Shown here one piece after another: positions 57,833 to 64,000 of a stretch of DNA of 64,000 nucleotides (positions are counted from its first letter, which is position 1; every line of letters starts with the position of its first letter). Where the stretch lies: positions 1-64,000 of the forward strand of contig JAGTRP010000019.1 in assembly GCA_018261935.1 (NCBI GenBank), in the 5' to 3' direction. This stretch comes from Rhodocyclaceae bacterium. GTDB lineage: Bacteria > Pseudomonadota > Gammaproteobacteria > Burkholderiales > Rhodocyclaceae. The notes beneath the pieces were generated by a model, which saw nothing but the letters and a program-made list of their open reading frames with translations, was not told where the DNA came from and searched no databases. A program made the translations under genes and the position numbers.

Positions 57833-59248
57833 TTATTGGGGCAGGATGAAGGCGGCCTTCTCTTCCACCCGGATAGAGCCATCCTCGGCGGCGACGATGG
57901 TGAAGCGCATCGGGTTGGAGCCCGGCTTGCCGGCTTCGGGCTGGACCCGGACCACCATCGGCATTTCCTTGACGCTGGCCGAGGCGACCTCGATCTCGCG
58001 GGGGCCGGCGATGCCGATGCTGTCCAGGCCGGCGACGCTGATCTGGTAGAGGTGGGGCTTCTCGTCAGTGTTCATCAGACGCAGCATGTAGATGTTCTCG
58101 ATGCTGCCGTCGTCGGCTTCCCGGGCGAGGGTCGCCCGGTCCCGGATGACGTCCACCTTGAGGGGGATGCGGTGGCCCAGGGACCAGCCGGCGGCGCCGA
58201 CGATGAGGAACAGGATGGCGGTGTAGAGGAGGATGCGGGGGCGCACGACGCGGGCGAAGATGTCCCGCCGCGACAGGTGCAGGCTGCCGGCGTTCTCGGT
58301 GGAGTAGCGCACCAGGCCGCGGGGATAGCCGACCTTGTCCATGACCTGGTCGCAGGCGTCGATGCAGGCGGCGCAGCCGATGCATTCGTACTGGAGGCCG
58401 TTGCGGATATCGATGCCGGTGGGGCAGACCTGGACGCAGATGCCGCAATCCACGCATTCCCCCAGGCCCTGGGCCTTGGGATCGGTGCCTTTCCTGCGGG
58501 TGCCCCGGGGCTCGCCCCGCTCCGGGTCGTAGGTGACGAGCAGGGTGTCCGGGTCGAACATGACGCTCTGGAAGCGGGCGTAGGGGCACATGTACTTGCA
58601 CACCTGCTCCCGCATGAAGCCGGCCATCATGTAAGTGAAGCCGCCGTAGAAGAAGATCCAGAAGGTTTCCCAGGGGCCGAAGGCGAAGGTCTTGGCTTCC
58701 TCGATGAGTTCGGTCACCGGGGTGAAGTAGCCCACCAGGGTGAAGCCGGTCCACAGGGCGACGAGCAGCCACAGGAAGTGCTTGGTGAGCTTGATCCGCG
58801 CCTTGCGGACAGTCATGGGGCCGTTATCCAGCTTGATGCGGGCGTTGCGCTCCCCTTCCACCCAGTTCTCAATCCACATGAAGACTTCCGTGTAGACCGT
58901 CTGGGGGCAGGCGTAGCCGCAGAAGAGGCGGCCGCCGACGGCGGTGACCAGGAAGAGGCCGTAGGCCGAGATGATGAGGAGTACCGCCAGGTAGAAGACG
59001 TCCTGGGGCCAGAGGATGAGGCCGAAGATGTAGAACTTGCGCTCCACCAGGTGGAGCAGCAGGGCCTGGCGCCCGTTCCAGTCCAGCCACAGGCCGCCGT
59101 AGAAGATGGCCTGGGTGAGGACGACCAGGGCGATGCGCCAGTTGGCGAACAGGCCCTGGGTGGCCCGGGCGTAGATCGTCCGGCGCTTCTCGTAGAGGGA
59201 GACGGTGGCTTCCGTCTGTTCGGTGGCGGGTTTTGCAGCTTTACTCAT
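57833..59248 (-). CDS. ccoG: Cytochrome c oxidase accessory protein CcoG (RdxA/FixG)
   Basis: The 471-aa membrane protein has ~5 TM segments and two 4Fe-4S motifs (CVDCGICVQVCPTG and CIGCAACIDACDQV) in the middle. Membrane cysteines lie in CGYACPQ and CKYMCPYARFQ. A C-terminal Ig-like domain (about 350-471) follows. CcoG reduces copper for cbb3 oxidase assembly. No ccoNOP genes are in the window. The start overlaps the dioxygenase gene (ATGA). Confidence 0.94.
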   Translation of the reverse strand: MSKAAKPATEQTEATVSLYEKRRTIYARATQGLFANWRIALVVLTQAIFYGGLWLDWNGRQALLLHLVERKFYIFGLILWPQDVFYLAVLLIISAYGLFLVTAVGGRLFCGYACPQTVYTEVFMWIENWVEGERNARIKLDNGPMTVRKARIKLTKHFLWLLVALWTGFTLVGYFTPVTELIEEAKTFAFGPWETFWIFFYGGFTYMMAGFMREQVCKYMCPYARFQSVMFDPDTLLVTYDPERGEPRGTRRKGTDPKAQGLGECVDCGICVQVCPTGIDIRNGLQYECIGCAACIDACDQVMDKVGYPRGLVRYSTENAGSLHLSRRDIFARVVRPRILLYTAILFLIVGAAGWSLGHRIPLKVDVIRDRATLAREADDGSIENIYMLRLMNTDEKPHLYQISVAGLDSIGIAGPREIEVASASVKEMPMVVRVQPEAGKPGSNPMRFTIVAAEDGSIRVEEKAAFILPQ

Positions 59249-59994
59249 TTGCTTTCCTCGGGATCGGGAATGGGTGCGGATTCGGGGGCGGCCTCGGCTT
59301 CCTCTTCGGGGAGCCGGCCGCAGCGCCGGTTGGCGGCCAGGGTTTCGGCCCGGGCCGGGAGCGGGGGAAGCTCGCGCCGGCTGGCCAGGGCGATGAATTC
59401 GTCCCGGCTGACGCCCAGCAGCATCGGATTGGTGCGCCTTTCCTCCCCGATGCAGCTGACCCAGCGCTGCTGGCTGCCGTGGCCGGGATAAACAAGATAC
59501 TCGTCTGGTTGGGTCAGGAGGCGGCGGGTGACGCTGTCGAACAGCATCCCCGCATTGCCCCCCGGCCCATCCGTTCGCCCGCAGCCGCTGATCAGGAGGG
59601 AGTCGCCGGTGAATAGGCGGTCGCCCCAGCGATAGGTCAGGCAGGCGGGCGTATGTCCGGGAGTGGAAAGGGCCTGGAAGGCCAGGTCCCCGAAGTTCAG
59701 GGAGTCGCCGTCGGCCAGCAGGCAGTCGGCGCCCTCGACCCCGCTTTGGCGGCCGCAGACGACGGTGGCGCCGGTGAGGCGGCGCAGGGTGTCGGCGGCG
59801 GTGAGGTGATCCGCATGGACGTGGGTTTCGATAATGCCGGCCAGGCGCAGCCCCAGTTCCTCGAGGACGCCCAGGTACAGGGGGACCTGTTCCCGGACGG
59901 GATCGATGAACACCGCCTGACGGGTGGCGTCGGACCCCACCAGGTAGGAGCAGGTGCCGGAAGGGGAATCCCAGAAGCGTCGAAGGAGGGGCAT
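59245..59994 (-). CDS. ETHE1-type persulfide dioxygenase
   Basis: The 249-aa MBL-fold iron enzyme oxidises glutathione persulfide to sulfite. It has THVHADHLTAA (His58, His60, Asp62, His63), STPGHTPACL, FTGDSLLISGCGRTD and YPGHG. The ETHE1 subgroup is shown by GRTD and short loops. It is divergent from a FisR-like activator and overlaps ccoG. The C-terminal ~45 residues are an acidic, Pro-rich extension beyond the usual length. Confidence 0.85.
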   Translation of the reverse strand: MPLLRRFWDSPSGTCSYLVGSDATRQAVFIDPVREQVPLYLGVLEELGLRLAGIIETHVHADHLTAADTLRRLTGATVVCGRQSGVEGADCLLADGDSLNFGDLAFQALSTPGHTPACLTYRWGDRLFTGDSLLISGCGRTDGPGGNAGMLFDSVTRRLLTQPDEYLVYPGHGSQQRWVSCIGEERRTNPMLLGVSRDEFIALASRRELPPLPARAETLAANRRCGRLPEEEAEAAPESAPIPDPEESK

Positions 59995-60005
59995 GCCTCT
60001 TCCAT

Positions 60006-60021
60006 ATCAAGACCCGTGCCA
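60006..60021 (-). promoter_or_regulatory. Candidate sigma-54 promoter of the persulfide dioxygenase gene
   Basis: Reading the minus strand, TGGCAC-N5-TTGAT lies at 60021-60006, matching the -24/-12 consensus except A for C at -12. It faces the dioxygenase gene, whose likely activator is the sigma-54-dependent regulator next door. The implied start of transcription is only about 1 nt before the ATG, so either the mRNA is leaderless or the match is chance. Confidence 0.5.
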
Positions 60022-60145
60022 TGTCGGCTGGGAAGTGGTGGGGTCAGAATAATCAACGGCTTATGCATGCCTGGTAAAGACGGCCGTGCGTCCGGAGGCT
60101 TTCTCTGCCAAAATTGGCGGACGACTTTTGCATTGATTGCCATAA

Positions 60146-61504
60146 ATGGCGCTTGCGGCCGCCCCCAATCTTCTCAGCGAGCTTCTTTCCTTCCTCGATG
60201 GCCTGCCGGAGCCGCGCATCGTCATGGATGCCGATTACCGCATCGTCGCCGCCAACCAGGCCTACGTGCGGGAATTCGGCAGCGGGCAGCCGATCCGGGG
60301 GCGCACCTGCTACGAGGTCTCCCACCGCTTCACCGTACCCTGCGACCAGGCGGGGGAGTCCTGCCCGCTGAAGCAGTGCCTGGAATCCGGCGTCCCCCAG
60401 CGGGTGCTGCACCTACACCACACCCCCCGGGGCGAGGAGCACGTCGATGTGGAAACCGTGCCGGTGCGGGACGATGCCGGCAAGGTGGCCTACTTCGTCG
60501 AGACCATGCGCCGGGTCCGCCAGGCCAGCAGCCGGGCTGCCGGCCAGGGGCTGGTAGGGCGCTCCCCCGTTTTCATGCGCATGCTGGAGCAGGTGGTGCG
60601 GGTGGCGCCGGCGGATTCGGCGGTGCTCATCCTGGGGGAGACCGGCACCGGCAAGGAACTGGTGGCCCGGGCTATTCACGAGGCCAGTAACCGCAACGCC
60701 GGCGCCTTTGTGGCGGTGGACTGCGCCGGGCTTTCGGAAACCCTGTTCGAGAGCGAGCTCTTCGGCTACGAAAAGGGCGCCTTCACCGGCGCCAGCCACC
60801 GCAAGCTCGGCCTGGTGGAGGCGGCCAGCGGCGGCACCCTGTTCCTCGACGAAATCGGCGACCTGCCGCCGGCCCTCCAGGTCAAGCTCCTGCGTCTCCT
60901 GGAATCGGCCACCTACCGCCGGGTGGGCGGCATCGACGCCCTGCCCGCCGACTTCCGGCTGGTGGCGGCCACCCACCGGGATCTGCGGACCATGGTGGAG
61001 GAGGGCTCCTTCCGGCGGGATCTCTATTACCGGCTCAACGTCTTTCCCATCCGCACCCCCGCCCTCCATGAGCGGACCGCGGACATTCCCCTCCTGGCCG
61101 CCTCCCTGCTGGAGCGGGTGGACCGCCGGCCGGGGCGCCGCTTCTCCGCCGATGCCCTGGATTGGCTCTCCTGCCGCCGCTACCCGGGCAATATCCGGGA
61201 GTTGCGCAACATCATAGAAAGAGCGGCGCTGATGGCGGACAATGATCCCTTGGCCGCCGAAGACCTCCGGGCCGTGGACGAGGACGGCGGCGAGGCACCG
61301 GCCGCGGCCGGGGTTGCCGAAGGCCGGGCTGCCTTTGCCGTCCCGGGCCTCGTCCCCCTCGATCAACTGGAGCAGCACTATCTGAAATGGGCCGCCAGGG
61401 AAGTGACCAGCGACCTGCCCCGCCTGGCTGCGGGCCTGGGCATCAGCCTCCGCACCCTGTACCGGAAGCTGAGGGAGGCCGGGATGGGCAGGGACCGACC
61501 CTAG
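60146..61504 (+). CDS. fisR: Sigma-54-dependent regulator, FisR-like sulfane-sulfur sensor
   Basis: The 452-aa protein has a PAS-like N-terminal sensor (10-130), an AAA+ domain ([14 protein letters not shown] in [22 protein letters not shown]) and a Fis-type HTH ([19 protein letters not shown]). Cys55, Cys66 and Cys73 have the same spacing (11 and 7) as the three cysteines by which FisR senses sulfane sulfur. A fourth is at 78. It is divergent from a persulfide dioxygenase gene, the known type of FisR target. Confidence 0.85.
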   Translation: MALAAAPNLLSELLSFLDGLPEPRIVMDADYRIVAANQAYVREFGSGQPIRGRTCYEVSHRFTVPCDQAGESCPLKQCLESGVPQRVLHLHHTPRGEEHVDVETVPVRDDAGKVAYFVETMRRVRQASSRAAGQGLVGRSPVFMRMLEQVVRVAPADSAVLILGETGTGKELVARAIHEASNRNAGAFVAVDCAGLSETLFESELFGYEKGAFTGASHRKLGLVEAASGGTLFLDEIGDLPPALQVKLLRLLESATYRRVGGIDALPADFRLVAATHRDLRTMVEEGSFRRDLYYRLNVFPIRTPALHERTADIPLLAASLLERVDRRPGRRFSADALDWLSCRRYPGNIRELRNIIERAALMADNDPLAAEDLRAVDEDGGEAPAAAGVAEGRAAFAVPGLVPLDQLEQHYLKWAAREVTSDLPRLAAGLGISLRTLYRKLREAGMGRDRP

Positions 61505-61581
61505 GATCGCACCGAACTTCGGCGGTCTCGTCCTGTCCGTTGGTAGTGGGTTCCCAAAAGCCCGAAAGCGAGGATTCGGCC

Positions 61582-61938
61582 ATGCTCTTTGCCCCCCACC
61601 GCTTTGCGCCGAATCCGGCCAACGACAGCTTCCTTTCCCTTCTCTACCGCTTCTTCTTCTTCGACTGGCTCTTCGCCGACATGACCCAGGCCAAGGGGCT
61701 GCTGGAATGTCACGCCGCCCGCCAGCACAACCGGGCGATGCGCAAGTACCTGCCGACCTACCTGCGCCGCTGGGGCGGCGTGGCGATGACCGCCTTCGTT
61801 GCCGGCAGCGTTTGCGAGCAGGTTTTCCAGGCGCAGCTGGCCGCCACCTGCTGCTTCACCGGCTTCAGCCTCACCCTGGGGGTGATGGCGGTCATCGTCG
61901 CGGCCTGGCTGCTCCTGGCCGCTCCCCACCGCTCCTAG
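61582..61938 (+). CDS. Small membrane protein, hypothetical
   Basis: The 118-aa protein has an aromatic N-terminal segment (FLSLLYRFFFFDWLF), a polar middle (HAARQHNRAMRKYL) and two hydrophobic C-terminal helices (about 72-112). Cysteines lie in SVCEQVF and ATCCFTG. GAGG is ~9 nt before the ATG. No family is recognised. It ends 4 bp inside the convergent UbiA-like gene and follows fisR by 77 bp. Confidence 0.65.
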   Translation: MLFAPHRFAPNPANDSFLSLLYRFFFFDWLFADMTQAKGLLECHAARQHNRAMRKYLPTYLRRWGGVAMTAFVAGSVCEQVFQAQLAATCCFTGFSLTLGVMAVIVAAWLLLAAPHRS

Positions 61939-62861
61939 GCGACCGGGAAAACCCGGGCGAGCCTCCGGGAGACGGGCAGCAGGAGCAGGATGGCGAGGCC
62001 CGAGAGGGGGCCGGCGAAGGTCGCCGCCAAGGTGGCATTGCACACCACCAGGTTCAGCACGCCGGCCTTGGCCGCATCCCGCATGGCGTCGTCGGTGGGC
62101 TCTTCGGCGGCCCGCACCAGGACCGGCCAGGCAAGGGCGGCGAAGAGGGCGACGAAGACCAGGGCGGGCCACTGCTCCCGCATGATGGCCAGGAAGCCGT
62201 AGGCAATCCCCACCAGGACCAGCATGCCCAGGGCGGCGACGCCCTGGGGGTTGCGGCCGTCGCCGCCGCCGCGGCTGACCACGGTGACCGCGAACATGTA
62301 GCCGACCGGAATCGACGCCAGGGGCCAGCCGACCGCGATGGCATCAACGCTGGCCGCCATCCCCAGGAGCAGGCTGCCGGCCCGGCAGAAGCCGGTGAGC
62401 AGGGGGCTGAACAGGGTCAAGGGCTGGCCGCGGCCATGGTGGAAGGCGATGAGGTAGGTGAGGCCGGCGGCCAGGAATCCGGCCTCGACGCTGTAAAGGC
62501 CGGCGCAGAACACGCCGGCGACGAGGAGCGCAGCGCTCAGGGCGAGGGCGGCGGGGAGGGAAATCTGGCCCAGGGGAATGGGGCTGGCGGGCCTGTTTCC
62601 CTCCTTCCCGTTGGCATCGCAGACGTCCCTCAGGGCTTCGCCGCCGGCATAGACCAGGAAGGCGGCCAGGGGCAGGAGCCAGAAGCCGGCCGTGATCCCC
62701 TGGGGGGCCAGCCCCCAGGCGACGGTGATGCCCCCCAGGGCGTCGGCGGCGGCGGTCAGGGCATTGGCCGGCCCCATGAGATGCAAGGGGGCCAGGAGCC
62801 TGGCCGTCTCCCGGGGGGCGGCCAGGGTATCGGTCGAAGACTGCTGTTTTCTGTCATTCAC
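61935..62861 (-). CDS. UbiA-family prenyltransferase-like protein
   Basis: The 308-aa membrane protein has ~8 hydrophobic segments and UbiA Asp motifs in modified form: N-x-x-x-x-x-D (ANALTAAADALGG) and DVCDANGKEGNRPASPIPLG. The latter resembles the EboC-type subgroup rather than quinone-making UbiA. Substrate unknown. I use the GTG at 62861, which has AAGGAG 6 nt upstream; the frame is open to 62972, but that would cover the next gene's promoter. Confidence 0.75.
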   Translation of the reverse strand: MNDRKQQSSTDTLAAPRETARLLAPLHLMGPANALTAAADALGGITVAWGLAPQGITAGFWLLPLAAFLVYAGGEALRDVCDANGKEGNRPASPIPLGQISLPAALALSAALLVAGVFCAGLYSVEAGFLAAGLTYLIAFHHGRGQPLTLFSPLLTGFCRAGSLLLGMAASVDAIAVGWPLASIPVGYMFAVTVVSRGGGDGRNPQGVAALGMLVLVGIAYGFLAIMREQWPALVFVALFAALAWPVLVRAAEEPTDDAMRDAAKAGVLNLVVCNATLAATFAGPLSGLAILLLLPVSRRLARVFPVA

Positions 62862-62957
62862 GGCAAGCTCCTTGGCGGAGGGGAAAAGCAGGCGGGGAAA
62901 TTTATGCCCCAGGGCAGCAAACGACGCTCCCGGAATCCCCGGTGGGTACGGTCGGTG

Positions 62958-62989
62958 TTGCACGAAAGGCATATAAGCGTATACTTATA
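62958..62989 (+). promoter_or_regulatory. Promoter and overlapping palindrome of the efflux operon
   Basis: TTGCAC (62958-62963) and TATACT (62980-62985), spacer 16, precede the ATG by 7 nt. TATAAG-CGTATA-CTTATA at 62972-62989 covers the -10 box, typical of a repressor site. No Shine-Dalgarno lies before the ATG, so the mRNA is probably leaderless. Confidence 0.6.
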
Positions 62990-62992
62990 CAG

Positions 62993-63985
62993 ATGAAAAC
63001 AAAGTACCTTTTTCTTCTCTGGGCGGCCCTGCCGATGGCCGGATGGGCTGAATCCCTGGCAACGGTCACCGCGCAGCCCCATGACGTGGCCCTGACTTTC
63101 CCGGCCGAGGCGCTGGTGGAAGCGGTCCAGCAGGCCACCGTGGCGGCCCAGGTGCCGGGGCGCATCATCGAGGTCCGGGCCGACGCCGGCCAGACGGTGA
63201 AAAAGGGCGAACTGCTCATGCGCATCGACGCCCGGGAGGCCGCCGAGGCGGTGCGGGGGGCGGAAGCGCGCTATATCGACGCCAAGGCTGCCTATGACCG
63301 CTCCCGGAGCCTGATGCAGCAGAAATTCGTCAGCCAGGCCGCCGTGGACAAGGCCCGGGCCGAACTCGACGCCGCTGCCGCCAACCGTTCCGCCGCTGCC
63401 GCCGGCCAGAGCCATGCCGCCATCGTGGCCCCCATCACCGGGGTGGTGGCCCGCCGCCATGCCGAGCTGGGCGAAATGGCCGCCCCCGGCCGCGCCCTGT
63501 TCACCCTCTACGAACCCGGCGGCCTGCGGGTGACGGCCAGCGTGCCCCAGTACCGCCTCTCCGAAATGCGCGCCATCCGGGGCGCCAAGGTGGAATTTCC
63601 CGAACTGGGCAAGTGGGTCGACGCCGCCGGCGTGACGGTGCTGCCCACCGTGGATGTGGCGACCCATGTTTCCCAGGTGCGGGTCAACCTGCCGGCGAGG
63701 CCGGATATCGCCGGCCTGGTGACGCCGGGCATGTTCGCCCGGGTCCATTTCGTGGTCGGCACGGCCAGCAAGCTCACCGTGCCCGCCAAGGCGGTGGTCC
63801 GCCGGGGCGAGGTGGCGGCGGTGTACGTCCAGGGCGCCGGCGATCGGCTGGCCCTGCGCCAGGTGCGCCTGGGCGAGGCGGTGGGCGAGGGCGAAGTGGA
63901 AGTCCTGGCCGGCCTCGCCGCCGGCGAGAAGGTGGTCCTGGAGCCCACCCGGGCCGGCATCGCCCTGAAGTCCGCGGGCAAGTAG
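62993..63985 (+). CDS. RND efflux periplasmic adaptor subunit
   Basis: The 330-aa membrane-fusion protein has a signal peptide ending at GWA. A lipoyl-type barrel (ATVAAQVPGRIIEVRADAGQ), a helical hairpin (about 80-145), a second lipoyl half (AAIVAPITGVVARRHAE) and beta-barrel parts (GLVTPGMFARVHFVVG) follow. It links an RND pump to an outer-membrane channel. The next gene begins 3 bp later and runs off the window. Confidence 0.9.
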   Translation: MKTKYLFLLWAALPMAGWAESLATVTAQPHDVALTFPAEALVEAVQQATVAAQVPGRIIEVRADAGQTVKKGELLMRIDAREAAEAVRGAEARYIDAKAAYDRSRSLMQQKFVSQAAVDKARAELDAAAANRSAAAAGQSHAAIVAPITGVVARRHAELGEMAAPGRALFTLYEPGGLRVTASVPQYRLSEMRAIRGAKVEFPELGKWVDAAGVTVLPTVDVATHVSQVRVNLPARPDIAGLVTPGMFARVHFVVGTASKLTVPAKAVVRRGEVAAVYVQGAGDRLALRQVRLGEAVGEGEVEVLAGLAAGEKVVLEPTRAGIALKSAGK

Positions 63986-63988
63986 GCC

Positions 63989-64000
63989 ATGACCAGGCAG
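63989..64000 (+). CDS. Start of the next gene (partial; pump subunit expected)
   Basis: Only four codons (MTRQ) are inside the window. Its position 3 bp after the adaptor stop suggests the RND transporter subunit of the same operon. Identity cannot be checked. Confidence 0.35.

Overview
The window is a contiguous stretch of GC-rich chromosome from a Gram-negative betaproteobacterium. The gene set fits the Rhodocyclales (Azospira, Dechloromonas or Azonexus-like): PilS/PilR next to AmpD, GTP-dependent PEP carboxykinase beside a MaeB-type malic enzyme, CcoG, TsdA-like and small class I cytochromes c, and many chemoreceptors. The lineage is inferred from gene content only. No phage, insertion sequence, integrase or CRISPR array was seen.

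1-13 kb: the window opens inside a 5S rRNA gene with a strong terminator. Then come msrA, an alpha/beta hydrolase, an MBL hydrolase, tcdA with an Hpt/HD-GYP protein, ispB and tRNA-Pro(CGG). An overlapping set follows: PP0621-like protein, pilS, pilR, ampD. A class I aminotransferase and pckG lie on the minus strand.

13-23 kb: maeB, a D,D-peptidase (PbpG-like) and an IclR regulator. Next to these is a scar-like locus with a lutA 5' remnant and a half-length aldehyde dehydrogenase ahead of a 2-hydroxyacid dehydrogenase. A GcvA-like LysR regulator, an S4 RNA-binding protein, a 170-bp hairpin-forming inverted repeat and a DUF47/PiT phosphate-transport pair complete the region.

23-42 kb: signal transduction. 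A GAF-containing sensor kinase, a receiver, a receiver-kinase and a NarL-type regulator form an overlapping cassette. A divergent chemoreceptor/EAL pair follows. Then comes an uninterrupted chemosensory operon: STAS, CheA, MCP, CheW, MCP, a mini-receptor, a flavodiiron-like MBL protein (ODP-like), a receiver and a TsdA-like diheme cytochrome. The last genes overlap by 4 nt. This is the most unusual system in the window; it looks like a receptor array wired to an oxygen- or iron-sensing diiron protein and to redox or sulfur electron transfer.

42-57 kb: mostly housekeeping and transport. It holds a MuiA-type DUF4139 protein, a TRIC channel, another MCP, a P2-type ATPase overlapping dtd, a Kef-type antiporter, a cytochrome c, an MFS permease, an AhpD-like protein, a UPF0149 protein and a TonB-like protein. 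tRNA-Val(TAC), tRNA-Leu(GAG) and a secreted protein with a C-terminal repeat follow.

57-64 kb: sulfur and respiration. A FisR-like sigma-54 activator with the expected cysteine spacing is divergent from an ETHE1-type persulfide dioxygenase. The dioxygenase overlaps ccoG, which is followed by a DUF3365 heme protein. A membrane protein, a UbiA-like prenyltransferase and the first gene of an RND efflux operon close the window.
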